Positions 34,036 through 43,403 are shown, counted from the stretch's first letter. The stretch: 64,000 nucleotides of DNA from an uncultured Eubacteriales bacterium (GCA_949293815.1 CASFEZ010000007.1:1-64000); one strand, 5' to 3'. Notes: generated by a model from the letters alone, not told the origin. Made by a program: numbers and translations.

Positions 34036-34803
34036 TCAGGAATTTTTAACCTTTTCCAGCGCCCCCTTTTCCAGCCGGGACACCTGCGCCTGGGAGATAT
34101 GGATTTCCTTTGCCACCTCAGTCTGGGTTTTGCCCTGCAAAAAGCGCAAATTCAAAATTCGCTTTTCGCGCGCACTAAGCTTTTGCAGGGAATCCTTAAA
34201 CTGAATTTCCTCAATCCAATCGCTTTCAGAAGCTTTATCGCCAATCTGATCCAAAACATAGACCGGGTCGGAACCGTCGGAATATACCGGATCGTACAGC
34301 GATACCGGCTCAGCAACCGCTTCCAGCGCAATCACTACGGACGAGGTAGGCACTTGCAGTTCCTTGGCGATATCCTCCACAGTCGGTTCCCGGCTCATTT
34401 CATATTGCAGCTTTTCACGCGCCTGCATGGCCTTGTAGGCGGTATCGCGCATGGAGCGGGAAACACGAACGGTATTATAATCCCGCAAATACCGGCGCAG
34501 CTCCCCCTCAATCATCGGCACAGCGTAGGTACTGAATTTGATATTTAAATCGGTATTAAAATTTTTAATTGCCTTAATCAGCCCGATACACCCAACCTGG
34601 AACAAATCGTCCATACTCTCGCCCCGGTTGGAAAAACGCTGAATCACCCGAAGCACCAGCCTCAGATTCCCTTTTACCAGTTCATCGCACGCATGTTTAT
34701 CGCCCTGTTTCACCTTTTTCAGCAGGACAACTTTCTCTTCCTCAGACATGACCTTCAGCCTTGCGGTATTGATGCCGCAGATCTCCACTTTGTTATACTG
34801 CAT
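34036..34803 (-). CDS. sigG: RNA polymerase sporulation sigma factor SigG
   Basis: The 255-residue sigma-70 factor starts MQYNKVEICGINTARLKVMS at the ATG at 34803, with GGAGG 6 bases upstream; the earlier frame is not coding-like. Region 2 is seen in DDLFQVGCIGLIKAIKNFN and FSTYAVPMIEGELRRYLRD, and region 4 helix-turn-helix in KTQTEVAKEIHISQAQVSRL. The N-terminus (NKVEICG) is the hallmark of sigma-G, the late forespore sigma factor. It is direct evidence for an endospore former. It lies 150 bases after metK. Confidence 0.95.
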   Translation of the reverse strand: MQYNKVEICGINTARLKVMSEEEKVVLLKKVKQGDKHACDELVKGNLRLVLRVIQRFSNRGESMDDLFQVGCIGLIKAIKNFNTDLNIKFSTYAVPMIEGELRRYLRDYNTVRVSRSMRDTAYKAMQAREKLQYEMSREPTVEDIAKELQVPTSSVVIALEAVAEPVSLYDPVYSDGSDPVYVLDQIGDKASESDWIEEIQFKDSLQKLSAREKRILNLRFLQGKTQTEVAKEIHISQAQVSRLEKGALEKVKNS

Positions 34804-34886
34804 AGTATACCTCCGTTGCATATGTAACGAAGATCTGCACAATAGCAGTATTGACATGCCGGAGAAAAAAATACACGCCGAAAAAG

Positions 34887-34932
34887 AAAACCGCCGAAAC
34901 CGGCACCGCAATCGATGCCGTTCAGCGGTTTT
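34887..34932 (-). terminator. Terminator of metK
   Basis: AAAACCGC (34887-34894) and GCGGTTTT (34925-34932) frame a stem with an inner CGGC/GCCG pair, followed on the minus strand by TTTTCTTTTTC, 20 bases after the metK stop. Confidence 0.65.
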
Positions 34933-34952
34933 ATATCCCAAATCAAAATAAT

Positions 34953-36128
34953 TTATTCTGCAAGGGCGACCAGTGCTTTGGCAGCCGGTTCGTTAATTTT
35001 TTCCCAGGGAAAATCCCCGTCTTCTCTGCCGAAATGACCATAAGCAGCCGTTGCGGCATAGATGGGACGGCGCAGATTTAAATAGTCGATAATCGCAGCA
35101 GGGCGCAAATCGAACTGCTCTGCAATCCAGCAGGAAATGGCGTCATCGCTGATTTTCCCGGTGCCATGGGTGTCGCAATAAACGGAAACCGGCTGCGCTA
35201 CGCCGATAGAATAGCTCAGTTGAACCTCGCATTTATCGCAAACGCCGGATGCAACGGCTGTTTTTGCTATATGCCGCGCCATATACGCCGCGCTGCGGTC
35301 AACCTTGGTGGGGTCTTTGCCGGAAAACGCGCCGCCGCCATGGGCAGCATAGCCGCCGTAGGTGTCGCAAATAATCTTTCTGCCGGTAAGCCCCGTATCC
35401 GCCGCCGGTCCGCCCAGAACAAAACGACCGGTGGGATTGATATAATATTTGGTATCCGCGTCAAGGAGATCGGCGGGAATGACCTGTTTGATGATTTTTT
35501 CAATCATATCTGAAACAATGGCTTCATGGGAAACATCCGCATCGTGCTGGGTGGACAGCACCACCGCCGCCACACGTGCAGGCTTACCGTCTACATATTC
35601 AACAGTGACCTGCGATTTCCCATCGGGACGCAGATAGGCAATCTCGCCGCTTTTGCGCGCCCGGGTCAGCGCCCGGGTCAGCTGATGCGCCAAAGAAATG
35701 GCAAGGGGCATATACTCCGCCGTCTCGTTGCAGGCGTAGCCAAACATCATACCCTGATCGCCCGCGCCGATATCCTGGGAATCAGCCTGTTTGGCTTCCA
35801 GGGATCGGTCTACGCCCATGGCGATATCCGGCGACTGGGTATGCAGCGAACAGGTCACTTTGCAGCGGTCAGTAAAACCGTATTCATCCTTTGTATAGCC
35901 GATTTCGGCAATGACGCTGCGGGCAATGGCTTCATAATCCACATCGGCAGTGGTGGTAATTTCCCCCATAATATGTACCGCGCCAGGTTCTGCTGTAGTT
36001 TCACAGGCACAGCGGCTCATGGGATCCTGCGCAAGCAGAGAATCCAGCACATGGTCAGAAATAAGGTCACAGATTTTATCGGGATGTCCCTCGGTAACGG
36101 ATTCCGAGGTAAAATAGTACTTACTCAT
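34953..36128 (-). CDS. metK: S-adenosylmethionine synthetase
   Basis: The 391-residue enzyme has the MetK landmarks [46 protein letters not shown] and the ATP-site residues of [18 protein letters not shown]. It makes SAM from methionine and ATP. Its ATG overlaps the stop of the alarmone synthetase gene by 8 bases, so it is translated as the second gene of that transcript. No SAM riboswitch is seen upstream, which is unusual compared with Firmicutes metK genes that carry an S-box. Confidence 0.97.
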   Translation of the reverse strand: MSKYYFTSESVTEGHPDKICDLISDHVLDSLLAQDPMSRCACETTAEPGAVHIMGEITTTADVDYEAIARSVIAEIGYTKDEYGFTDRCKVTCSLHTQSPDIAMGVDRSLEAKQADSQDIGAGDQGMMFGYACNETAEYMPLAISLAHQLTRALTRARKSGEIAYLRPDGKSQVTVEYVDGKPARVAAVVLSTQHDADVSHEAIVSDMIEKIIKQVIPADLLDADTKYYINPTGRFVLGGPAADTGLTGRKIICDTYGGYAAHGGGAFSGKDPTKVDRSAAYMARHIAKTAVASGVCDKCEVQLSYSIGVAQPVSVYCDTHGTGKISDDAISCWIAEQFDLRPAAIIDYLNLRRPIYAATAAYGHFGREDGDFPWEKINEPAAKALVALAE

Positions 36129-36810
36129 TTTTTGGAAGTCCCTCTTTCAGTTCTTTATATATCGCCTGCATCTCATTGTCAAGTGCGGTGATGGTTTCCG
36201 CGCACCGGCGAAGCCGCTCTTTCAGGTCAGCGGGCACCAATTCCTCTGACTTATAACGCAGCTGATGATCCAAGCTTGCCCAGAAATCCATCGCAATGGT
36301 ACGAATCTGTACTTCGACAGGCACGGGCGCCGTACGCTCTGCCAAAAAAATAGGAATGCTGACCACCAGGTGCAGGCTGCGGTAGCCGTTGGCTTTAGGT
36401 GTTTTGATATAATCCCGGCAGCGAACCAGTGTAATATCATCCTGCGAAGTCAGCAGCTGTGCCACGCGGTATACATCCTCGATATAATTGCATATTACCC
36501 GCACACCGGCAATATCATACAGATGTTCCGTCATGGATTCCACGCGAATGGGAAGATTTTTTCTTTTCAATTTTCCCAGAATGCTTCTGGGATTTTTGAG
36601 ACGGTACTCCATGTGGTGAATGGGGTTATGCGCGTAACGAACACTGAACTCCTCATCCAGTATTTCCAGCTTGGTGCGTACCTCTTTGATAGCAGCATTA
36701 TAAAGCTGCATAAGATAGAAGTACTCTTTGATATCTGTTTGAAAAAGCTCACGGATTTCGGGCGTAAGCGAATCCAAATCCAGACCAGTTTCGTTGCTCA
36801 CGGATGACAC
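36121..36810 (-). CDS. Small alarmone synthetase (RelQ/YjbM type)
   Basis: The 229-residue protein has the (p)ppGpp synthetase core: [19 protein letters not shown], then [18 protein letters not shown] with the pyrophosphate-transfer residues, and [20 protein letters not shown]. There is no hydrolase or TGS domain, so it is a stand-alone synthetase. The start is GTG; 36810 is used, but a GTG at 36801 has better spacing to AAAGG. It is co-transcribed with metK from a near-consensus promoter, linking alarmone and SAM synthesis. Confidence 0.92.
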   Translation of the reverse strand: MSSVSNETGLDLDSLTPEIRELFQTDIKEYFYLMQLYNAAIKEVRTKLEILDEEFSVRYAHNPIHHMEYRLKNPRSILGKLKRKNLPIRVESMTEHLYDIAGVRVICNYIEDVYRVAQLLTSQDDITLVRCRDYIKTPKANGYRSLHLVVSIPIFLAERTAPVPVEVQIRTIAMDFWASLDHQLRYKSEELVPADLKERLRRCAETITALDNEMQAIYKELKEGLPKNE

Positions 36811-36839
36811 ACCTTTCCGCAGTGGGCAATATCTTCTAT

Positions 36840-36868
36840 ATTATGCGATAATCCGGAATCGCTGTCAA
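36840..36868 (-). promoter_or_regulatory. Promoter of the alarmone synthetase-metK operon
   Basis: On the minus strand TTGACA (36863-36868) and CATAAT (36840-36845) are 17 bases apart, about 30 bases before the start. Confidence 0.85.
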
Positions 36869-36889
36869 TAGAAAATCGACAAATTGCGA

Positions 36890-38092
36890 TTATTTCCCCG
36901 ACGGGACAAGTGCTGCCAAGTTCGGAAAAAGCTGCAAGCTGCGCTTTAAGATGCCGTTCATACAGGCAATGGCAGTGCCGTAATTGGTAAAGGGCACACC
37001 GGCGTCTTCGGCGCTCTTCATCCGGTAACGCAGCTCCCGCTCGTTGAGCATACAGCCGCCGCAGTGAATCACCTGCTGGAAACCGGACAAATCCTCCGGG
37101 TATTCCCGACCGGAGGTAAAGGAAAACTGAAGCTCTTTCCCGGTATAAGCTTTGAGCCAGCGCGGCATTTTCACCGTACCGATGTCGTCGCACTGGCGGT
37201 GATGGGAGCAGCCCTCGGCAATCAGCACCCTGTCGCCGTCCTGCAATTTGGCAAGGTTCGCGGCGCCGTGTACGGCCGCCTCCAAAAAGCCTTTATACCG
37301 CGCCATCAGAATGGAAAACGAAGTTAAAGGAACATCGGCAGGGGTATCCCGGCTGACCTGCTCAAAGACCTGGCTGTCGGTTATGACCATGGCAGGCTTC
37401 TGGCGCAATCTGTCGAAAGTGCGGCTCAGCTCATCCTCCTTGACCACAACCGCTACCGCGCCTGCATCCAGAACATCGCGAATGGTCTGCTGCTGGGGCA
37501 GAATCAATCTGCCCTTGGGGGCGGCGGAGTCGATGGGAACCACCAAAACAGCCAAATCGCCGCTTTGCAGCAAATCCCCCACCAGCCGTTTGCCCTCACT
37601 GTCGGTTTTTACCAGCCGGGCAATCTGCTCTTTCAGTTCCCAAATATTCTCACCGGTCAGGGCGCTGACAGCGATACCGTCCTGGGGCGTTGTTTGTGCA
37701 ACATCGGATTTATTATAAACAATCAGATACGGAATCTCTTTTTTCTGGAACTGGGCAATCAGCTCTTTTTCCACCTCGCCGACGCCCTCCGCGCCGTCCA
37801 CGACCAATACGGCGCAGTCACAGCGGTTGAGTGCCTGGCGGGTCTTTTTGATGCGCAGCGCGCCAAGCTCACCCTCATCGTCATAACCGGCAGTATCAAT
37901 GATTACCACCGGTCCCATGGGCAGCAATTCCATGGCCTTGTAAACCGGGTCGGTGGTGGTACCGCGCACATCGGAAACCACCGAAAGATCCTGCCCGGTG
38001 ACGGCGTTCACCACACTGGATTTCCCGGCGTTACGCCTGCCGAAAAAGCCGATGTGTACTCTCACGCCGGACGGGGTGTCGTTCATGCTCAT
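36890..38092 (-). CDS. hydF: [FeFe] hydrogenase H-cluster maturation GTPase HydF
   Basis: The 400-residue protein has an N-terminal GTPase domain (GRRNAGKSSVVNA, DTAGYDD, NKSD) and a C-terminal cluster-binding domain with CSHHRQCDDIG and VIHCGGCMLNE, the HydF C-x-H ... H-C-x2-C ligands. It is the scaffold on which the 2Fe subcluster is built and handed to the hydrogenase. GGAGG is 8 bases before the ATG. It lies 73 bases downstream of hydG. Confidence 0.96.
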   Translation of the reverse strand: MSMNDTPSGVRVHIGFFGRRNAGKSSVVNAVTGQDLSVVSDVRGTTTDPVYKAMELLPMGPVVIIDTAGYDDEGELGALRIKKTRQALNRCDCAVLVVDGAEGVGEVEKELIAQFQKKEIPYLIVYNKSDVAQTTPQDGIAVSALTGENIWELKEQIARLVKTDSEGKRLVGDLLQSGDLAVLVVPIDSAAPKGRLILPQQQTIRDVLDAGAVAVVVKEDELSRTFDRLRQKPAMVITDSQVFEQVSRDTPADVPLTSFSILMARYKGFLEAAVHGAANLAKLQDGDRVLIAEGCSHHRQCDDIGTVKMPRWLKAYTGKELQFSFTSGREYPEDLSGFQQVIHCGGCMLNERELRYRMKSAEDAGVPFTNYGTAIACMNGILKRSLQLFPNLAALVPSGK

Positions 38093-38165
38093 ACAAACTA
38101 CCTCCTGGGTATTGGTGCTGTTTTATATGCAATCGGATATGAATACCACCGTGCAGGGGCGGGTA

Positions 38166-39593
38166 TTAAAATCTAAAATCCCGAATGCCCTGTTCTATCT
38201 TTTCCAGGTGATCTTCGCAGACCTGGCGTACTTTTTCTTTCGGGATATTCGGCAGCTCGGAGCGAATCAGCGATTCTCCGACCTGACGGGTTGCTGGGGA
38301 CGCATAATCCATTAAATATTCCTTTAAGGTCATCAGGGCGTTGGGATGGCAGCAGTTCTGAATCTGACCGGATTTGCAAAGGCTCATAAACCGGTCGCCG
38401 GTTCTGCCCTCCCGATAGCAGGCGGTGCAGAACGAGGGAATATAGCCCAAATCCATCAGCCAATGCACCACTTCATCCAGCGTGCGGTTGTCGCTGACAT
38501 CAAACTGGGCGGAGTTGTCCTCCTCCGGCTCCGGTTCGCAGTAGCCGCCGACGCTGGTGCGGGAGGCGCCGCTGATCTGGGAAACGCCCAGACGAATGAC
38601 CTTTTCACGCACGGCTTTGCTCTCGCGGGTGGAAATAATCATGCCGGTATAGGGCACGCTGATACGAATCAGCGCACAGATTTTGGCAAAGGTATCATCG
38701 TCGATACCGTTGTCGAAGGTCGAGGGATCAATATCATCCGCCCGTTTAATGCGGGGCACGCTGATGGTATGCGGGCCTACGCCGTGTACGGCTTCAAGGT
38801 GTTCCGCGTGCATTAAAAGTCCCGCAAATTCATATTTATACAGCTCCAAGCCGAACAATACACCAAGCCCCACATCATCAATGCCGCCCTCCATGGCGCG
38901 GTCCATGGCCTCGGTATGATAGGCGTAATTGTGTTTCGGGCCTGTGGGATGCAGCTTTTCATAGCTCTCCTTATGGTAGGTTTCCTGGAACAGAATATAG
39001 GTGCCGATGCCCGCTTCCTTCAATTTGCGGTAATTTTCCACAGTGGTGGCGGCAATATTGACATTCACCCGGCGAATCGCGCCGTTTTTATGCTTAATGC
39101 TGTAAATGGTTTTGATGCTCTCCAAAATATACTCAATGGGGTTATTGACCGGATCCTCACCGGCTTCGATGGCCAGGCGCTTATGCCCCATATCCTGTAA
39201 AGCTGTCACTTCCCGCACAATATCCTCCTGGGTGAGTTTTTTGCGGGCGATGTGCTTGTTTTTGGCGTGATACGGGCAATAGACACAGCCGTTGACACAA
39301 TAGTTGGACAGATACAGCGGCGCGAACATCACAATACGGTTGCCGTAAAAATCCTTTTTGATCTGCTCCGCCAAATCGTACATCCGCTGAATGGTCGCCT
39401 CATCCTCACACGCCAGCAAAACCGATGCCTCCCGGTGGGAAAGCCCTTTGCGCTTTTCCGCCTTCTGCAAAATGGAATCAATCAGTTCGCGATTGTCCTT
39501 GTTTTTTTCCGCATAGGCAAGGGTGTCCATAATTTCCTCATGGGAGATGAACTCCTCGGCTTTCAATGATTTTGGGTCATACATACGATCCAT
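38166..39593 (-). CDS. hydG: [FeFe] hydrogenase maturase HydG (tyrosine lyase)
   Basis: The radical SAM protein is 475 residues from MDRMYDPKSLKAEEF. The ATG at 39593 was chosen because GGAAAGG precedes it, while the ATG at 39611 has no site. The SAM cluster motif is CVNGCVYC (about residues 99-106). The C-terminal C-x2-C-x22-C cluster is present in SFCTACYREGRTGDRFM and LCKSGQIQNC. HydG cleaves tyrosine to give CO and cyanide ligands for the hydrogenase active site. The TM1266-type regulator lies just upstream. hydE is not in this window. Confidence 0.95.
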   Translation of the reverse strand: MDRMYDPKSLKAEEFISHEEIMDTLAYAEKNKDNRELIDSILQKAEKRKGLSHREASVLLACEDEATIQRMYDLAEQIKKDFYGNRIVMFAPLYLSNYCVNGCVYCPYHAKNKHIARKKLTQEDIVREVTALQDMGHKRLAIEAGEDPVNNPIEYILESIKTIYSIKHKNGAIRRVNVNIAATTVENYRKLKEAGIGTYILFQETYHKESYEKLHPTGPKHNYAYHTEAMDRAMEGGIDDVGLGVLFGLELYKYEFAGLLMHAEHLEAVHGVGPHTISVPRIKRADDIDPSTFDNGIDDDTFAKICALIRISVPYTGMIISTRESKAVREKVIRLGVSQISGASRTSVGGYCEPEPEEDNSAQFDVSDNRTLDEVVHWLMDLGYIPSFCTACYREGRTGDRFMSLCKSGQIQNCCHPNALMTLKEYLMDYASPATRQVGESLIRSELPNIPKEKVRQVCEDHLEKIEQGIRDFRF

Positions 39594-39620
39594 TTCGTCC
39601 TTTCCTGTCATAAAAATAGA

Positions 39621-39866
39621 TTATTGAGCGGCATAGATGGTCTTGGTATTCACACCATCCAGCCTGCCGATTTTACCGGCGAGCGCGGATGTTACCGGCT
39701 GGGGCGCATCCAGCGCAATGCTGATGATGCTGACCTGTTTTTCCTTATATGGCACGCCCATACGCCCGATGATATAGTCGCGGTATTCATGCAAAAGGCT
39801 GTTCAGCGCATCGATGGAATCGGGATTGGTCACCACAATGCCCACCAGTGCAATGCGATTTTCCAC
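39621..39866 (-). CDS. TM1266-type iron-only hydrogenase system regulator
   Basis: The 81-residue protein starts at a GTG (39866) 8 bases after GGAGG. The longer ATG form (39890) lacks a site and has a basic, atypical N-terminus. The sequence VENRIALVGIVVTNPDSIDA and LLHEYRDYIIGRMGVPYK matches the small ACT/NikR-C-like family found next to [FeFe]-hydrogenase maturase genes. Its ligand and target are unknown. It heads the hydG-hydF group. Confidence 0.85.
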   Translation of the reverse strand: MENRIALVGIVVTNPDSIDALNSLLHEYRDYIIGRMGVPYKEKQVSIISIALDAPQPVTSALAGKIGRLDGVNTKTIYAAQ

Positions 39867-39892
39867 TTTTCTCAACCTCCGAAAAAACATAG

Positions 39893-39922
39893 AAAAAAGA
39901 GCCGCACGGAAAATGCGGCTCT
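39893..39922 (-). terminator. Terminator of the SCIFF operon
   Basis: AGAGCCGCA (39898-39906) pairs exactly with TGCGGCTCT (39914-39922), and a T run (39893-39898) follows on the minus strand, between the maturase stop and the hydrogenase regulator. Confidence 0.85.
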
Positions 39923-40092
39923 TGATTTATAACAAATCAACCCGATGGACAGACTGCGCCCATCAAAAAATACCGTATCTTCCGCCGCAAAGCCAAAGCG
40001 TTTTGGCGTCAGGAACTCTTTTATCTATTGGTATCATATCATAGTCCTGCCGAAAAAGCAAGTAACAATTACAAAGATAAGCAAACAACCTG

Positions 40093-41484
40093 TCATGCCC
40101 CTCCTGCTTCCAGTTCGCTTTCGGCGACTTTGAGCATGATGGCGCATTCAATGCGTTTTTTGAACAGCTCACAACCGTATTCATACACGCCGGTGATGTC
40201 GCCGGTGGCGTGGTAGGCGTTGGCGGCACAGCCGCCGGAGCAGTACATATTCGCCCAGCAGTCGCGGCACTGCTTATGGGAAAACACATTGCAGTTTTTG
40301 AACTTATCGCGCAGGGCGGTGTTTTGAATGCCGTGCCAGATGTCGCCCAAAAGATACGCCTTGTCGCCTACGAACTGGTGGCAGGGGTACAGCTCCCCCG
40401 AAGGGGTTACGGCGAGATATTCCGTGCCGGAGCCGCAGCCGGAAATGCGCTTATAAATACAGGGACCGTGGGACAAGTCCAGCATATAGTGATAAAAGGT
40501 AAAGGGTCTGCCCTCTTTTTTGCGGCGCAGCATTTCCTCAGCCAGAATTTCATATTGGCGGAACAGCACCGGCAAATCCTCTTTTGTCAGCGCGCAGGGA
40601 TCATCCGGCGAGCAGACCACCGGCTCCATGCTCAGCTCGGTAAAGCCCAAATCCGCCATATGAAAAATATCGTTGGTAAAGTCGGTATTTTCATGGGTAT
40701 AGGTGCCGCGCATATAATAGGTACCGTTGGTTCGTTTTTGCACAAAGCGCTGGAATTTCGGCACCACCAAATCATAGCTGCCCCTGCCCTGATAATCCAC
40801 CCGGTGGCGGTCATGGACTTCTTTGCGGCCGTCCAGACTCAATACCACATTGTGCATTTCCCGATTGGCAAAGTCAATCACCTCGTCGTCCAGCAAAACC
40901 CCGTTTGTTGTGAGGGTAAAGCGAAAATTCTTCTTTTTCTCCTTTTCAATGCTGCGGGCATAGACCACCAGCTGTTTGACCACCTCAAAATTCATCAGCG
41001 GCTCGCCGCCGAAAAAATCCACCTCTAAATTGCGGCGGGTACCGGAGTTTTCCACAAGAAAATCCAGCGCCCGCTTGCCGGTTTCAAAGTCCATCAGCGC
41101 CCGCTCGCCCTTGTATTTGCCCTGGCTGGCAAAGCAATAGTCACAATTCAGGTTGCAGGTATGCGCCACATGCAGGCAAAGCGCTTTGATGACCACCGGT
41201 CGATCCTGTAAAAGGTCAGCGGTTGCCGTCGCGTCCTGCCGGGTGGAAAACAGCTTGCCCGCCGCCACCAGCGAATCGATATCCGCAAGACATTCCGCCA
41301 CATCCTCTGCCGTGACATCCGGACGGTCGTTATATTTTTCCAGAATCCGCCGCGTCAGATTTTCGCGGCTTTCGGTTTGATATAGAGCAATCATATCGTA
41401 GGCAACCTCGTCCACGGCGTGTACCGAGCCGCTGTAGGTATCCAAAACAATATGATAACCGCCAAGTTGATATTGATGTACCAT
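40093..41484 (-). CDS. scfB: SCIFF ranthipeptide radical SAM maturase (thioether-forming)
   Basis: The 463-residue enzyme starts at the ATG at 41484 behind CGAGG. It has an N-terminal peptide-recognition domain (YQLGGYHIVLDTYSGSVHAV, then residues to about 90), the radical SAM motif CNLNCDYC (Cys110, 114, 117) and FFGGEPLMNF, and a SPASM domain with CGSGTEYLAVTPSGELYPCH and CRDCWANMYCSGGCAANAYH for auxiliary clusters. Such enzymes cross-link cysteine sulfur to the gamma carbon of a nearby residue in the SCIFF peptide. The substrate gene lies directly upstream, separated by a hairpin terminator. This pair is a near-universal marker of Clostridia. Confidence 0.95.
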   Translation of the reverse strand: MVHQYQLGGYHIVLDTYSGSVHAVDEVAYDMIALYQTESRENLTRRILEKYNDRPDVTAEDVAECLADIDSLVAAGKLFSTRQDATATADLLQDRPVVIKALCLHVAHTCNLNCDYCFASQGKYKGERALMDFETGKRALDFLVENSGTRRNLEVDFFGGEPLMNFEVVKQLVVYARSIEKEKKKNFRFTLTTNGVLLDDEVIDFANREMHNVVLSLDGRKEVHDRHRVDYQGRGSYDLVVPKFQRFVQKRTNGTYYMRGTYTHENTDFTNDIFHMADLGFTELSMEPVVCSPDDPCALTKEDLPVLFRQYEILAEEMLRRKKEGRPFTFYHYMLDLSHGPCIYKRISGCGSGTEYLAVTPSGELYPCHQFVGDKAYLLGDIWHGIQNTALRDKFKNCNVFSHKQCRDCWANMYCSGGCAANAYHATGDITGVYEYGCELFKKRIECAIMLKVAESELEAGGA

Positions 41485-41516
41485 ATAAATTCCTCGAATA
41501 ATGATAAATATGACGG

Positions 41517-41547
41517 AAAAAACGCCCGCCCCGTGGGGACAGGCGTT
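41517..41547 (-). terminator. Intra-operon terminator between SCIFF peptide and maturase
   Basis: A GC-rich hairpin (arms AACGCC-CG-CCCC and the near complement, 41521-41547) ends in a T run (41517-41522) on the minus strand. Its position lets most transcripts end after the peptide gene with partial read-through to the maturase. Confidence 0.75.
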
Positions 41548-41574
41548 CAAATCCATTTCGCGAAAACGCAGAAC

Positions 41575-41721
41575 TTATTTGCTTGTTTTCTCACAGGGCT
41601 GATTGGCAACGCCGCAGGAGGTTTTGCAGGCGGACTGGCAGGAAGTCTGGCATTCGCCGCAGCCGCCGTTGCAGATGCTCTGTTTTAAGTCACGGGTTTC
41701 AAGGGTTTTGATGCGTTTCAT
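41575..41721 (-). CDS. scfA: Six-cysteine (SCIFF) ranthipeptide precursor
   Basis: The 48-residue peptide starts MKRIKTLETRDLKQSICNGG at the ATG at 41721 behind AAGGAG. The following core contains Cys17, 21, 24, 28, 32, 36 and 43, with CQTSCQSACKTSCGV, typical of SCIFF (six Cys in forty-five residues). There are seven cysteines here. Acceptor Ser, Thr, Gln or Asn residues follow the cysteines, as required for thioether links. The function of the mature product is unsettled. A perfect promoter lies upstream. Confidence 0.95.
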   Translation of the reverse strand: MKRIKTLETRDLKQSICNGGCGECQTSCQSACKTSCGVANQPCEKTSK

Positions 41722-41755
41722 ATAAAAATCTCCTTGCTTTATAAAATACAAAGAT

Positions 41756-41784
41756 ATTATACGACGCTTTATTCGGTTTGTCAA
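41756..41784 (-). promoter_or_regulatory. Promoter of the SCIFF operon
   Basis: On the minus strand a perfect TTGACA (41779-41784) and a perfect TATAAT (41756-41761) are 17 bases apart, about 35 bases before the peptide start. This implies strong constitutive expression. Confidence 0.92.
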
Positions 41785-41875
41785 GAACCGTTCGACATTG
41801 TTTTTGAAAATGGCGCAAAAAACCGACAAGAGGTTCCAGACATTGCCGAACAGGAAAAAGTGGCAGGTGTATCTA

Positions 41876-41904
41876 TTGTATTATTCTTCTGTCTATGTTA
41901 TAAT
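41876..41904 (+). promoter_or_regulatory. Promoter of the GH28-like gene
   Basis: TATAAT (41899-41904) is preceded after 17 bases by a poor -35 (TTGTAT, 41876-41881). A second element further up cannot be excluded. Confidence 0.55.
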
Positions 41905-41970
41905 CATTCCGTAATGCTGCCCGTTCCGAACGGGCAAGGCAGAGAACCACAAGAGAATGGAGTGAATTTC

Positions 41971-43329
41971 ATGAAAATATACACCCCCGAAAGCTACGGT
42001 GCGGTCGGCGACGGAACAACCAACGACTGCGCGGCGATTCAGCAGGCCATTGACGCAGCAGCCGAAAACGGCGGCGGCACCGTTGTTTTGGAGAGCGGGA
42101 AAACCTATTATTCCGACAGCATTCAGCTCAAAAAACAGGTGCAGCTTCACCTGCAAAAAGGCGCGAGGCTGAAGGCGACCGCAGACATTAACGGCTATAT
42201 TCGCCCCTGCGCCTTTATCAACGACCCGAAAACCGCCAAGATTGGCAATCCGGTCACTGGTAAGCCGTCTTTCGTATTTATCTATGGCTATGAGGCGGAC
42301 GGCGCATCGATTACCGGCGAGGGCGTGATTGACGCAAACGGGCACAGCTTTGTGGAGCGCAAGGACCGCTATTATGTCACCGGCAATTTTTACCCCCGCC
42401 CCACGGCTATTTATATCGAAAAGAGCAATCATATCTCCTTTCGGGATATTACGATTACCGACGCGCCGTTCTGGACGCTGCACCCCGCCGGGTGCGATGA
42501 TGTTCTGATTTCCAAAATCCGCATCCTCAACGATTTGGATGTCGCCAATTCCGATGGCATCGACCCCGACCACTGCACCAATGTACGCATTCTCGGCTGC
42601 CATATCGAGTGCGCAGATGACTGTATTTGCTTAAAAACCAGCAAGGGCAACGCGGAATACGGACCATGCGAAAATATCCGCATTGCCGACTGCACATTGA
42701 TTTCCACATCCGCCGCCATTAAAATTGGCACGGAGGGGGTCGATGATTTCCGGAATATTTCGGTTTCCGGCTGCATTATTTCTCGCAGCAACCGGGGACT
42801 TTCCATTCAAATCCGAGACGGAGGCTGTGTGGAAAATGTTTCATACAGTGACTGCATCATCGAAACGCGCCGATTCTGCCCGGACTGGTGGGGCACAGCG
42901 GAGCCGATTGTGCTCACCAGCTTTAACCGAGACGCCGAGACCGAGAGCGGCACGATAAAAAATATCCGCTTCCGCAATATTACCTGCAAGGGCGAAAACG
43001 GCGTGCTCATTCACGGTGGTGATGCACATAAAATTTCCGATATTCACTTTTCCGATGTCCATGTCACTTTAAGTAAAACCAGCAAATGGGACTGCGGGCT
43101 TTACGATTTGCGTCCCTGCCTTGCCTACGGGGTGGAAAAAGCGGACAACTCCTGTTTTTATCTGCGGGGAGCGGATGACATTTTCTTGAAAGACTGCACA
43201 GCTCGTTTCGGCAGCCGCTGTGCGCAATACCAGTCCGCTCTGGACGCGGAGAACTGCGGCGCCATCCATATTTCGGAATTTAACGGCGAGGCAGCACAGG
43301 ACGGCGCGGAAATCACTTCCGTTCGCTGA
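41971..43329 (+). CDS. GH28-like (polygalacturonase-fold) glycosidase, cytosolic
   Basis: The 452-residue right-handed beta-helix protein starts MKIYTPESYGAVGDGTTND at the ATG at 41971 behind TGGAGTG. The start frame of the longer reading is not coding-like. GH28 landmarks are NSDGID (193-198) and ADDC (215-218), with catalytic Asp residues, and SAAIKIGTEG near the RIK position. There is no signal peptide, so the enzyme would act on small galacturonides or other oligosaccharides inside the cell. GH28 or a related lyase-fold isomerase are both possible. The CotH gene downstream has its own promoter. Confidence 0.85.
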   Translation: MKIYTPESYGAVGDGTTNDCAAIQQAIDAAAENGGGTVVLESGKTYYSDSIQLKKQVQLHLQKGARLKATADINGYIRPCAFINDPKTAKIGNPVTGKPSFVFIYGYEADGASITGEGVIDANGHSFVERKDRYYVTGNFYPRPTAIYIEKSNHISFRDITITDAPFWTLHPAGCDDVLISKIRILNDLDVANSDGIDPDHCTNVRILGCHIECADDCICLKTSKGNAEYGPCENIRIADCTLISTSAAIKIGTEGVDDFRNISVSGCIISRSNRGLSIQIRDGGCVENVSYSDCIIETRRFCPDWWGTAEPIVLTSFNRDAETESGTIKNIRFRNITCKGENGVLIHGGDAHKISDIHFSDVHVTLSKTSKWDCGLYDLRPCLAYGVEKADNSCFYLRGADDIFLKDCTARFGSRCAQYQSALDAENCGAIHISEFNGEAAQDGAEITSVR

Positions 43330-43374
43330 TAGTTCGCGGCAGAAAAATAATTTCATTCTGTCAATATTTTATGC

Positions 43375-43403
43375 TTGCACTTTTTATAAGAATGATGTAT
43401 AAT
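43375..43403 (+). promoter_or_regulatory. Promoter of the secreted CotH gene
   Basis: TTGCAC (43375-43380) and TATAAT (43398-43403) are 17 bases apart, about 30 bases before the ATG at 43437. Confidence 0.8.

Noticed and set aside
36811..36889. SAM riboswitch upstream of the alarmone synthetase-metK operon
   Set aside because: The 79-base gap holds only the promoter and start region, too short for an S-box.
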